From Straminergon stramineum (taxonomy: Eukaryota; Streptophyta; Bryopsida; Hypnales; Calliergonaceae), in assembly GCA_963920665.1 (NCBI GenBank), contig OY987265.1, positions 26,603,001 to 26,667,000 on the forward strand: a stretch of 64,000 bases of DNA. Direction: 5' to 3'. The notes beneath the pieces are model-generated. The model did not search any database. It had not been told where the DNA came from and saw only the letters and a list, made by a program, of their open reading frames with translations. Below, piece by piece: positions 12,701 through 21,451 of this stretch. A program made the position numbers and the translations under genes. Within the stretch, counting starts at the first letter, position 1. Each line of letters starts with the position of its first letter.

Positions 12701-14164
12701 TTATTTTGTGTTGAGGTAGTCCTTCAAAATGGGCTCCGGACCCATTCGCTGTAATTCTGCATCAGACTTCCCTATGCTAGCTCTATTCCACTTATACCAA
12801 TCCGAAAAAAAATGACTTTCTGCCCTCAAACCTTCCAACTCCGATACCATCAATGGTAATCTTTGCTCATGGAACTTCACCAACTTCTCAAGCGTTGCTA
12901 CTTCTCCAGCAACACTACCATATGTTGAAGAAGAAGCCAAAAGCTCTACTTTTGGAACGTGCTGGACGGCGGCCTCGTAATATTCTTTCTTCTTCTCCAT
13001 TATTTGAAGTTCTAGGCTTCGCCTTTCATTCTCTGCCTGTTGACGTTTGCAGACAAGGGTTTCGAGTTTTGATTCCCATATCAAATAATGGTCCATTTTA
13101 TGCACCTTCCCACTCTTCATTTCCTTCAAATAAAAATCGCGATTTCTTTTGAAGGAATGGAAGCCCTTGTCATTCTCTTCGATGACGTTCGTTATGGCCT
13201 TCAACTGTTGCTTCAACACCTCTACGAAAGTGGGATTCATTTCTTGCTCCTTCAAAGTTTTCAATTGCTCGTTCTTTGCACGCAATGCTAATTTTTCACT
13301 TTCTATTTTGGCAAGCAACATTGCCTCTTCATTTTTTGAATCGCTTCCTCCACCACTCCCGTCACCCTCTCGCAAAACGGGGTCCACTCTCCTAGCCACC
13401 CCATCATCCATGCCTTCTTCATCCGTATCTTGTACTATGATGGGCTCTTGAGCTGATTGTCCACTTTGGTCGACTCCCACATCCACAGCCAGCCTAGATT
13501 CTTGTATGGCAACCTCCTCCTCATCGCTGTGGAAAGAATGTCCATCGTATTCATGGGTGTGTAGATCAGAGCTAGAAGTTTCTGACCAAACCACGCTTTC
13601 ATCGCGAACAAATGACTTCCCATGCTTCACCTTGGATAACATCTTCTTTAGATCCACAGGTTCATCTGGTGGTAAAATTTTTGTAGTCTCTGGAATGATC
13701 GCAATAGGGACCTCCTTCAATGTTGACCAATCCACCTCCTTCTTCAACACATATTCAGCATACACCATTCTCACAAGAAAGAAACAGAAATTGTCATTTC
13801 GGTAAGTTGAGTCCTCCAAATACAAGTGCTTCCACACCTCACAACATCTAAGTATGAAGCCCTCATCCTTGGAGTATGCAAGATTTACTTTGTTTTGCTT
13901 CAAATGCTCTTTGTGCCGACACAAGGGAAATAATTTGCTGATGTGGCACCTATCCACGTATTTGCAAACGGTTTTGTAACTCCAAGGCTCAGGTTCATTT
14001 CTCCAACCTTTAAATGCCTTAATCTTTGGATGGATCAAAATGGCCACACACTTCTTGTGAATTTTACCGGACCGTTTCCGACCCTTGTTGCAGATGAGCT
14101 TCATCTCTTGTCGTGTAAGGTGTTTGATTGTGGCAGGCGTCAATGGTGGGGGCTCATTCTCCAT
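12701..14164 (-). CDS. Unknown Cys/His-domain protein with long coiled coil (intact)
   Basis: An uninterrupted frame from ATG at 14164 to the stop at 12701 (487 aa). A basic N-terminus (residues 20-45) precedes the domain shared with the genes at 8955 and 21452: W, then C-H-I-x-K-x-F-P-x2-R-H, N-L-x-Y, F-x2-R-C and ending V-D-W-S-T-L-K-E. A Ser/Asp/Glu-rich linker (about residues 180-290) leads into a C-terminal half that is heptad-rich and probably a coiled coil. Conserved Cys and His suggest metal binding, but this is inference. It is the only one of the three paralogues without an internal stop. Upstream lie a conserved leader motif (14411-14446), a TATA-like box and a GC-rich array. No known function. 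Confidence 0.65.
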   Translation of the reverse strand: MENEPPPLTPATIKHLTRQEMKLICNKGRKRSGKIHKKCVAILIHPKIKAFKGWRNEPEPWSYKTVCKYVDRCHISKLFPLCRHKEHLKQNKVNLAYSKDEGFILRCCEVWKHLYLEDSTYRNDNFCFFLVRMVYAEYVLKKEVDWSTLKEVPIAIIPETTKILPPDEPVDLKKMLSKVKHGKSFVRDESVVWSETSSSDLHTHEYDGHSFHSDEEEVAIQESRLAVDVGVDQSGQSAQEPIIVQDTDEEGMDDGVARRVDPVLREGDGSGGGSDSKNEEAMLLAKIESEKLALRAKNEQLKTLKEQEMNPTFVEVLKQQLKAITNVIEENDKGFHSFKRNRDFYLKEMKSGKVHKMDHYLIWESKLETLVCKRQQAENERRSLELQIMEKKKEYYEAAVQHVPKVELLASSSTYGSVAGEVATLEKLVKFHEQRLPLMVSELEGLRAESHFFSDWYKWNRASIGKSDAELQRMGPEPILKDYLNTK

Positions 14165-14410
14165 AGTGCTCAATCTATACGATCAATTCTACTCGGATAC
14201 TATGCCAAATATACCAAGCCTAAAACCGTGGTTCTCCAAACTTAAATCAATTACCTCGTGGTAATTCACATTTACAAATACATCAACATGAGCATTTACA
14301 ATCACAATCAAGTTTCAAACAATTCGGTGTGATTTACAATCAATGGATGAAAGTGACATGAAGAGACATAGAATATCCTCCTCACAACACCCACCTCCCC
14401 TCTCAAGCCT

Positions 14411-14446
14411 GCAATTAGCCACTTCCAGGTGGATAAAAGACAAGGC
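14411..14446 (-). promoter_or_regulatory. Shared leader motif of the cassette family
   Basis: On the gene strand it reads CTTTTATCCACCTGGAAGTGGCT, nearly the same as at 16791-16820 (CTTTCATCCACCTTGAAGTGGCT) and 21299-21328 (CTTTCATCCGCCTTGAAGCGTCT). In all three it lies about 45-50 bases after the TATA-like box, so it should fall in the 5' untranslated leader. Confidence 0.6.
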
Positions 14447-14469
14447 ACAAAAGGGAAAGATGGGAGACT

Positions 14470-14850
14470 GCGGGTTTAGGGTCTGATTTTGTACCCGCAG
14501 TCGCCTCAAGGCGAGCACGGCTCTGGATGGGGTGCGTGCGGGTCCAAGGGGGGGGGGGGGGGGCGCGTGCGGATCGGGAAGGCGACCGCGGGTCCAGGTC
14601 CACCGCCAGCGACCGCGGCTGATGGCAACTGCTGGTCTGGGGGCAACTGCGGGTACAGTGGGGCGACAACGGGTCTGGCGCAACCGCGGGTGAGGGGAAC
14701 GCACACTGAGGGCGCATGCGGGTCTGGGCGACTACGGGTGAGGGGAACACACACTAGGGGCGCATGCAGGTCTGGTGCAACCGCGACTGGGGGCGCGTGC
14801 GGGTCTGGGGCGACCGTGGGTCCCAAACCCCCGACTACAAAGGCACATAC
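14470..14850 (-). promoter_or_regulatory. GC-rich minisatellite and core promoter of the gene at 12701-14164
   Basis: Units such as GCGACCGCGGGTCC and GCGCAACCGCGGGTGAGG read as ACCCGCGGTCGC toward the minus-strand gene. One unit at 14492-14504 is inverted and sits next to a TATA-like ATTTTGTA at 14486-14492; the same inverted proximal unit occurs at 16871 and 21235. A G run of about 18 bases lies near 14548-14563. Larger units GGGAACGCACACTGAGGGCGCATGC repeat near 14695-14770. Confidence 0.65.
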
Positions 14851-15103
14851 CTTCACTAAATAGTGAAATTAGATTGCCTTAACAATTAGATTGACTTACC
14901 CCCAAATGAACCATGCAAAGAATTCATATTCAAACCCAAATGCATGCAAGTAGGTGATGTGTCTGTACAATACTCAATATTTTGGGTCCAAACATGCACT
15001 TTACATTAAAAATAGTTTATACACTTGCATTGCTTTTCCAAAATGAGATGCTCATAAGGTGGCCAACGTTACTATTCCCACTAGAAAACTATTACATCAA
15101 ATC

Positions 15104-16693
15104 CTATGAGAGGACAGAGTCCCGAAAGACGAATTCGGGTGGTTTCATGAACCATGGTTTACCCATGAGGAGGTCCACCACTTGCGCACATGTTGGTCTT
15201 TTGTTAACATCAACATCAACTAGTTCACGTAACTTCATGGCAAAGTACCTTGATGACTCATGATTTCTAAATAAGTCCTTGTCGTATTCAACCATGTGTT
15301 CTATGTTCATGCGTTGGGTCAACTTTCCAATGGAATAAGAGTCGGACTTCACCGAATATTTGTAGGTCGCTTTCATCACATCTAAACTCGTATCTAAACC
15401 CTCTGGCCCAAACAAATAGAACAACTCTGGAGCTGCCCACCAACGGCCCATCCTCTCAGCATCAAGTTTTTCCTGTTTTTCATATCCAAAATGCGAGGGA
15501 GCTCCTTCTTGAATACGACTTGCAATTCCCCAATCACAAATCCCAATGTTGATCTCTTCATCCGAGAAGGGGGGATAATGCAACAATATGTTCACAGGTG
15601 ACAAGTCATTGTGCAGCACCCCAGCATTGTGCACGAGACTTGTCACATAAACCAGGGCCCACGCCAACTTCGCCTTGTGTCTTCGAAAGAGGCTAATTTC
15701 TTTTTGTTGTTGGCCTGTAAGTTGCTTGACCAACTTGATTTCATGCCATTCCGCATGCGACACCACCTTCTCATTCAAATGAAGCAACTCTTTGAAATTA
15801 CCACCATTCCACCACAAAGTGTATGCTTCCATTGTTTGGTCATGGACAGCTAGGAATTTAATAATGGCCGGATGATTCAACGGGCATACCAAAGCCTCCA
15901 CTGACCGTTCCACCCTCGCATCGTGTTTGTTCCTTTGCTTTGACAATTTCCCCGCGAAATGTACATGCGCTGGGATCGTGGACATCCCTTCAATGCGTAC
16001 CTTGCGCACCTTTGCATATCCTCCTTGATGGTCAAATCCAGTAAGTGGGACCACCTTGGCCTCTGAGTAGACCCACATGATACATGAACCACTATCTCTT
16101 GTAAATGTAGCCTTCAATGCATTTGTCTGCCACCCCATACCCCTAGCTTTAGACCTTGACAATCTTTTTGCTGCAATTTGCCACCAATCCATCTTCTCAC
16201 GGAACTCTTGGGCCCTATCCGTTTCTCCAAATCCAAGCACTATAGGTCGCAACTCAAGCATCAACTTCTTGGTGTTGAATATACCAGTTTGTAGGCAATT
16301 GCCAATCCACGTTTGCCATTGGTTGAAATACACTTCATCCACATCTGCATAGTCCGAAGATTCCTTGCATTTCCTTGTAATAAATTCCTCCAACTCATCC
16401 TTCAAGGATTGGATGCCTGCCTCTTTATTTCTCAAGTATTTCCTCTCCAAATATTGTACACTTTTTTCCTCATACCATTGGAGACAAGCCTCATGCGCAT
16501 AGGTCGTATATCGTGTTGGAGGATAGGTAGGGTTCTTATCGTGTGCTGTCTTGGACTTCTTTGTCTTGGATGGTCCGACACCCCCAATTACCTCCTTGGT
16601 AGTTATATCTACAACAAATGCTGCACGATTATCAAGGTCCTTCTCCCAAGCCGATATCCGACCCGTACTACTTCCTTCCTTTGAAGTAGACAT
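15104..16693 (-). CDS. Protein-kinase-like protein (HND/DWG variant)
   Basis: Open frame of 529 aa from ATG 16693. The longer frame to 16822 runs through the shared untranslated leader, so 16693 is preferred. The N-terminal 220 residues are not recognised. A kinase fold follows: Gly-rich HQGGYAKVRKV, an AGK lysine candidate, catalytic HNDLSPVNILL near residue 360 (HND in place of HRD, with the Asn retained), CDWGIAS in place of DFG, then the APE motif, and a late KRPT motif typical of subdomain XI. The catalytic Asp, Asn and metal-binding Asp are all present, so activity is possible. Substrate unknown; the cytosolic or nuclear form has no signal peptide or membrane segment. It shares promoter module and leader with the Cys/His-domain genes though the proteins are unrelated, which points to a common mobile or amplified cassette. 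Confidence 0.75.
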   Translation of the reverse strand: MSTSKEGSSTGRISAWEKDLDNRAAFVVDITTKEVIGGVGPSKTKKSKTAHDKNPTYPPTRYTTYAHEACLQWYEEKSVQYLERKYLRNKEAGIQSLKDELEEFITRKCKESSDYADVDEVYFNQWQTWIGNCLQTGIFNTKKLMLELRPIVLGFGETDRAQEFREKMDWWQIAAKRLSRSKARGMGWQTNALKATFTRDSGSCIMWVYSEAKVVPLTGFDHQGGYAKVRKVRIEGMSTIPAHVHFAGKLSKQRNKHDARVERSVEALVCPLNHPAIIKFLAVHDQTMEAYTLWWNGGNFKELLHLNEKVVSHAEWHEIKLVKQLTGQQQKEISLFRRHKAKLAWALVYVTSLVHNAGVLHNDLSPVNILLHYPPFSDEEINIGICDWGIASRIQEGAPSHFGYEKQEKLDAERMGRWWAAPELFYLFGPEGLDTSLDVMKATYKYSVKSDSYSIGKLTQRMNIEHMVEYDKDLFRNHESSRYFAMKLRELVDVDVNKRPTCAQVVDLLMGKPWFMKPPEFVFRDSVLS

Positions 16694-16790
16694 GGTCCTC
16701 TTTTGAAAAACGAGGCGTTCTTGACTTGAACTTGGAGAGAAAAATGGGCAAAAACTTCCCCTTCTGAAATCACCTTGGCCCACGAGCACG

Positions 16791-16820
16791 CATTCAGCCA
16801 CTTCAAGGTGGATGAAAGCC
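16791..16820 (-). promoter_or_regulatory. Shared leader motif upstream of the kinase-like gene
   Basis: Gene-strand CTTTCATCCACCTTGAAGTGGCTGAATG matches the motif at 14411-14446 and 21299-21328. It lies about 100 bases before the chosen start codon and about 45 after the TATA-like TACTTAAG. Confidence 0.6.
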
Positions 16821-16844
16821 AATGCGCAAGACCAAGAATGGCAA

Positions 16845-17002
16845 CCGCGGGTCTGGGCGACCGCTTAAGTACCCGAGGTCGCCTTGGAGCACGTGCGGGT
16901 CTGGCGCATGCGGGTTGGGGCGACCGCGGGAGGGGGTGGCTGCGGGTTCCAGAGGTCCTCGGGGATGGAGTCGACCGTTCGCGTCGGGGCGACCGCGGGT
17001 AC
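16845..17002 (-). promoter_or_regulatory. GC-rich minisatellite and core promoter of the kinase-like gene
   Basis: Contains on the gene strand a G-box-like GCACGTGC (16889-16896), then GGCGACCTCGGGTACTTAAG (16883-16864), the same order as at 21223-21254. Distal units GCGACCGCGGGA/T read toward the minus-strand gene. Confidence 0.65.
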
Positions 17003-18018
17003 AAAAAGGATGGACCATCCTAAATAATAGCTAAAAGAAACCTTGATATGGGGTAGAAACATTGGCATTACAACTTCCCACTTCTATTTCGCTTGCTTTC
17101 GAATAAAATCATAAGACCACTATGATATGGTCTAGAATGTGGAATTAGATTTTGACTTATTTCTTTATGGTTCCAAATATATGTCTACAATGTTCACAAA
17201 GAAAAAAAAGGAATGGGCCAAAATGGAAAAAGGGAATCAGAAATATAAAAGTACGGGACATGATTGACTTCTATTGAAACAAAAAGGGAGAACTTGAAAT
17301 ACTTACATTCTACCTTTGCATAATGATATTATAGAGGTTACTTTAGAAGTGTCCAAAGTCTTTTTCTAATTTCTTCAAGTTTGCTCTACAATGAACATGA
17401 ATTTGGCTTTTTTACACAACCCTAAACCCTTTTGGGGTGGAAGAGGTCATAAATGCAAACATACATGTTGTAGAGCACATTGAAATGAAGTAATGAACAA
17501 TAAATGAAGCATATGCACATCAAGTCAAAAGATTGTTATCCTTGATGAAGACATTGTTCAAACCATCAAGGGTGTTTGAATGCTATCATTTCTTTTTTTT
17601 GCATGCCAATCCTTCAAAATTGGTCACCTACAAAATACAAGAAATTTCTAAATGGACAAATGGGACACCTTCGAAATCATCCTTCTTAGACGTTGTAAAT
17701 TGTTAAGTTACAAATTATAGATGCGGTCTTCAGAAGTAAACTTTCCAAGGAGGACCACCCCTTCTTAGACTACAAAATTTACAAGATGATGAGATGCTCT
17801 TCTATCCTATATAGAGAGTTTCTATCATTTATGGACTCAAAATTAGCCACCCCATCATTTAAAGATGAAGAACCGTCACATGCAAATCCTTATACAATGT
17901 ACAATTTCTTTGGCTAAGTATTCTATGGAGGACATTCAATATGTTCTTGTAAAAGCTATCCAAGGTTTACTTCAACTTTTCTATACAAAAAAATAATCTC
18001 TCTCCAAAGAGACAAAAC
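17003..18018. other. AT-rich intergenic DNA
   Basis: About 1 kb upstream of the kinase-like promoter. No frame, repeat or motif was recognised. Confidence 0.5.
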
Positions 18019-18266
18019 GCCAAGTTTGGTCACTCTGATAGGTGAGCAAGAAACATCATTTGATTCCCAAGGTTTTGGAGATGTGCTATGAGGGTTGAGA
18101 CGGTCAGTATTGAATTTCGTACGGAAATGTATGAGGTGCAAGGTTGCACCACATACATTTCCATCCGAAATTCAATACTGATTTCTTATAACTCTCATGG
18201 ACCATCCCCTAGACCTTGCGAATCAAATCACCTTCCCTCCCACATACCACAGGGAACTAGCTTGAC
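18019..18266. repeat. Long imperfect palindrome (two arms of about 124 bp, no spacer)
   Basis: The two halves meet at 18142/18143 and pair along their length, best in the inner 38 bases (CAGTATTGAATTTCG... against its complement) and more loosely outward to GCCAAG at 18019 and CTTGGC-like CTTGAC at 18261. A transcript would fold into a long hairpin. It could be a foldback or MITE-type element or an inverted-repeat small-RNA locus. Confidence 0.75.
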
Positions 18267-18269
18267 GTC

Positions 18270-18400
18270 TTTTTTTTTCTTTTTTGTCGGTTGGCTACAA
18301 GAACCAAACCAAATTGATCTCATTGGGGATCGAACCCGAGACCTCCACAAGAACAATGACTTCAAGGAAGCCAAAACCTTCCATGCATCACCTGAAGATG
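18270..18400 (-). mobile_element. tRNA-derived SINE-like fragment
   Basis: On the minus strand there is a B-box-like GGTTCGATCC (18336-18327) preceded about 35 bases earlier by an A-box-like TTGGCTTCCTTGAAG, and followed some 40 bases later by an A-rich tail (18285-18270). This is the layout of a tRNA-type SINE. No target-site duplication was confirmed, and the tail abuts the palindrome. Confidence 0.35.
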
Positions 18401-18494
18401 CCTTGAAGACCCCAAGGTCCTAATGAAGTGACTTGTTCTTGGATGTTAAAAGTTGAACTCGTTATACTTATTAAAACTTCTTTGGATTGGAAGG

Positions 18495-19230
18495 CACACC
18501 CTCACCCGCGGTCGCCCCCCAATCCACAAAATTGGGCTCGAAACCACCAGGACCTGAAGTCGCCTCCACCCGCGCTCGCCCATGACCTGAAGTCGCCCCC
18601 CACCCGCGGTCGCCCCCCCCCCTCCGCCAAATTAGTCTGGAAACCACCAAAACAGAAGCCCGCGCCCCCACCCGCGGTCGCCCAAGACCTGAAGTCGCCC
18701 CCAAGCCGCGGTCGCCCCTCCATCCACCAAATTGGGCTCGAAACCACTAGGACCCCCACCCGCGGTCGCCCAGGACCTGAACTCGCCCCCCACCCGTAGT
18801 CGCACCCCATTCCACCAAACTGCCCTCCACAACCACCAGGACCTGAAGTCGCCCCCCCACCCGAGGTCGCCCCCAATCCACCAAATTGGCCTCGAAACCA
18901 CCAGGATCTAAAGTCGCCCCCACCTGCGGTCGCCCAGGACCTGAACTCGCCCCCCACCCGCAGTTGCCCCCAATCCACTAAATTAGCCTCGAAACCACCA
19001 GGACCTGAAGTCGCCCCTACCCGCGGTCGCCCGGGACCTGAACTCACCCCCCACCCGCAGTTGCACCCCATTCCACCAAATTGGGCTCAACAACAACAAG
19101 CCAGAAATCCAACCCCCACCCGCAGTTGCCCCATTCCACCGAATTGGGCTCAACAACAGCAAGCAAGAAGCCCAAGCGCCTACCCGCGGTCACCCACGAC
19201 CTGAAGTCGCCCCCCACCAGCAATCGCCTC
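18495..19230 (+). repeat. Large GC-rich minisatellite with higher-order units, no adjacent gene
   Basis: Short units CACCCGCGGTCGCCC and GACCTGAAGTCGCCCCC alternate with a spacer of the type CCACCAAATTGGGCTCGAAACC that recurs about eight times (near 18521, 18613, 18724, 18812, 18877, 18973, 19073, 19136), giving a higher-order period of roughly 65-115 bases. The units read plus, but no coding region follows until 21452. Open frames through it are artefacts. It may be the promoter array of a lost cassette. Confidence 0.75.
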
Positions 19231-19435
19231 TATCTTAAAGTCACGCAAGTCGAGAAACCACCATAGCAGAAGATGTGAGCCATCTCCAACACTAATGAAG
19301 TCAGACTTAATTGCGTGCTTCATTGACTACAACTGACCTGTCCTTCAATATTGGTAGCGAGTTAATACTACAAAATCAGTCTATAAATACAGAATTATAG
19401 TAAGACTAATTAGAAAAATTGAAGAGGGTTTTCCA

Positions 19436-19486
19436 AACCCTAAACCCTAACCCTATACCCTAAACCCTATACCCTAAACCCTATAG
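19436..19486. repeat. Short interstitial telomere-like repeat
   Basis: About seven imperfect copies of CCCTAAA/CCCTATA/CCCTAAC, the plant-type telomere repeat, in one block. Too short and impure to be a true telomere. Confidence 0.8.
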
Positions 19487-19769
19487 AAAAACCATGGACC
19501 TTCTCCATGTATGCCACCCCAAAAGTAATGTACTTCTATTTTTTAGGGTGGATAAAATGATAAACATATGTGATTTGCTTTTCATTATATGTCATAAAAA
19601 AGTTTGAACTCCTAAACCTTGCACTTGTAAGATATAAACCATTGAAGGAGTCATTTCCAAACTTTTTAATCTTCAATAAATTCAATATTCATTCACCCCT
19701 TCAAATGTGTTTTAAATCCCCTTGATGTATCAAGAGGAGGACCCTATTCAAATTCCTATGTTTAAAGAT

Positions 19770-20690
19770 GGAAAATGAAATGACGAAGAGAAGGGCTTTC
19801 CCAAGTCTCCATTTTTAAAAAACACTCCCTATGTAGATCAAAAGATTTTTTCTTCATGCATCTCATGGTGTTAGTATTTTTTTTGTACATCGTTTCCCCC
19901 CAAAGGAAATGTCTCCTCCAAATGTACTCCCTCTAAAAATTAAAATAGGAAATGGTCATGTTGAATTTTACATGAGCACGAAGAAAAGAAAATTGTGAAG
20001 GAGAAGAGCTTCCCCAAGCCTCCATTTTTAAAAACCATTTCTTATGGAGATCAAAAGATTTTTTCTTCATGCATCTCATGGTGTTAGTATTTTTTTTGTA
20101 CATCGTTTCCCCCCAAAGGGAATGTCTCCTCCAAATGTACTCCCTCTAAAAATTAAAATAGGAAATGGTCATGTTGAATTTTACATGAGCACGAAGAAAA
20201 AAAAATTGTGAAGGAGAAGAGCTTCCCCAAGCCTCCATTTTTAAAAACCATTTCTTATGGAGATCAAAAGATTTTTTCTTCATGCATCTCATGGTGTTAG
20301 TATTTTTTTTGTACATCATTTATTCATTTCCCCCAAAGAGAAGGTCTCCTCCAAATGTACTCCCTCTAAAAATTAAAATAGGAAATGGTCATGTTGAATT
20401 TTACCTGAGCATGCAGAAAAAGAAAATGTCAAGGAGAAGAGCTTTCCCAAGTCTCCATTTTTTAAAACCACTTTTGATGTAGATAAAAAGATTTTTTCTT
20501 CATGCATCCCATAGTTTCAGTATTTTATTTGTATATCGTTTCCCCCCACAAGGAAAGGTCTCCTTTTAATGTACTCCCTCCAAAAATGAAAGTAGGAAAT
20601 GGCTACGTTGAATTTTACATGACCACATGGATGGATGAAGAAGAAATAAAATGTTAGGAAGAAGGGCTTTTCCAACTCTCCACTTCGTCA
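19770..20690. repeat. Tandem repeat of about 213-220 bp, four copies
   Basis: The marker GATCAAAAGATTTTTTCTTCATGCATC recurs at 19836, 20049, 20262 and, with one change, 20482. The first intervals are exactly 213 bases. Each unit also has GTTTCCCCCCAAAG and GGAAATGGTCATGTTGAATTTTAC blocks. The second and third copies are nearly identical and the fourth is the most diverged. No protein is encoded. Confidence 0.85.
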
Positions 20691-20864
20691 ACCAATTCTC
20701 TTTCTTTATTACTTAATTAACTTTTGATCACTTTGTCTTGAATGCCTCATTCTTAGAATTTTCTGGAGTTAATCCTCAGAAAAGGGGGGAGCGGTACTTG
20801 AAAAGTTTGAACACCTTCCCTCCAATTTGTTAGGGCGGAAACTCAAACTCATGTTTTTTGGCGC

Positions 20865-21254
20865 CCCTGACCCATGGACGCCCCTGACCCGCGGTCGCCC
20901 CTGACCCGAGGTCGCCCCATACGCAACCGCTCCCATCGTCATGAACTGGGGAAGACCTTTTGGAATCTGAGACTCGCAGTCGCCCCATTACCCGCGGTCG
21001 CCCAAGAAATGACTTGTGGTCGCCCTATATGCAGCCGCCCCTTATACCCGTGGTCGCCCCATTATCCGAGGTCGCCTAGGAAAAGACCTGTGGTCGCCAT
21101 ATGCAACCGCCCCCCTATACCCGCGGTCACCCTGCACCCGAGGTCTCCTTCCAGAAACTGTAATTTTTCGTGAATGGCAGTTTCTGAACAGTGGGACCCA
21201 GACCCGCGGTCGCCCAAGGCCCGCACGTGCCCTAGGCGACTTCGGGTATTTAAG
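20865..21254 (+). promoter_or_regulatory. GC-rich minisatellite and core promoter of the gene at 21452
   Basis: Units GACCCGCGGTCGCCCC, TACCCGAGGTCGCC and similar, roughly a dozen, read toward the plus-strand gene. The proximal end has a G-box-like GCACGTGC (21223-21230), GGCGACTTCGGG (21235-21246) and the TATA-like TATTTAAG (21247-21254). This order is repeated at 16896-16864 on the other strand. Confidence 0.7.
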
Positions 21255-21298
21255 GGGATACTGGATTCCCAAGTCGTCACTTCCTTCGTCGCACCGCG

Positions 21299-21328
21299 CC
21301 TTTCATCCGCCTTGAAGCGTCTGACTGC
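21299..21328 (+). promoter_or_regulatory. Shared leader motif upstream of the gene at 21452
   Basis: CCTTTCATCCGCCTTGAAGCGTCTGACTGC matches the leader motifs at 14411-14446 and 16791-16820 and lies about 45 bases past the TATA-like box. Confidence 0.6.
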
Positions 21329-21451
21329 CGGTTTGTGGGTTGGAAGTTTGGGCATCTACACGTGTTGTGGCTTCCACGTTTATGAGTTCATTTCTTCGGT
21401 TATATTATCAACAAAAGTCTAGTTCTCTTTACGCTAGAGTGACACGACAAG

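Noticed and set aside
16694..16822. Upstream start of the kinase-like frame at 16822
   Set aside because: The extra residues are encoded by the conserved leader motif, which is shared with genes where it is clearly untranslated.
18327..18336. A tRNA gene
   Set aside because: Only a B-box-like motif and a loose A-box are present; no cloverleaf could be formed.
19436..19486. A true telomere
   Set aside because: Only about seven impure units, with transposon-rich DNA on both sides.
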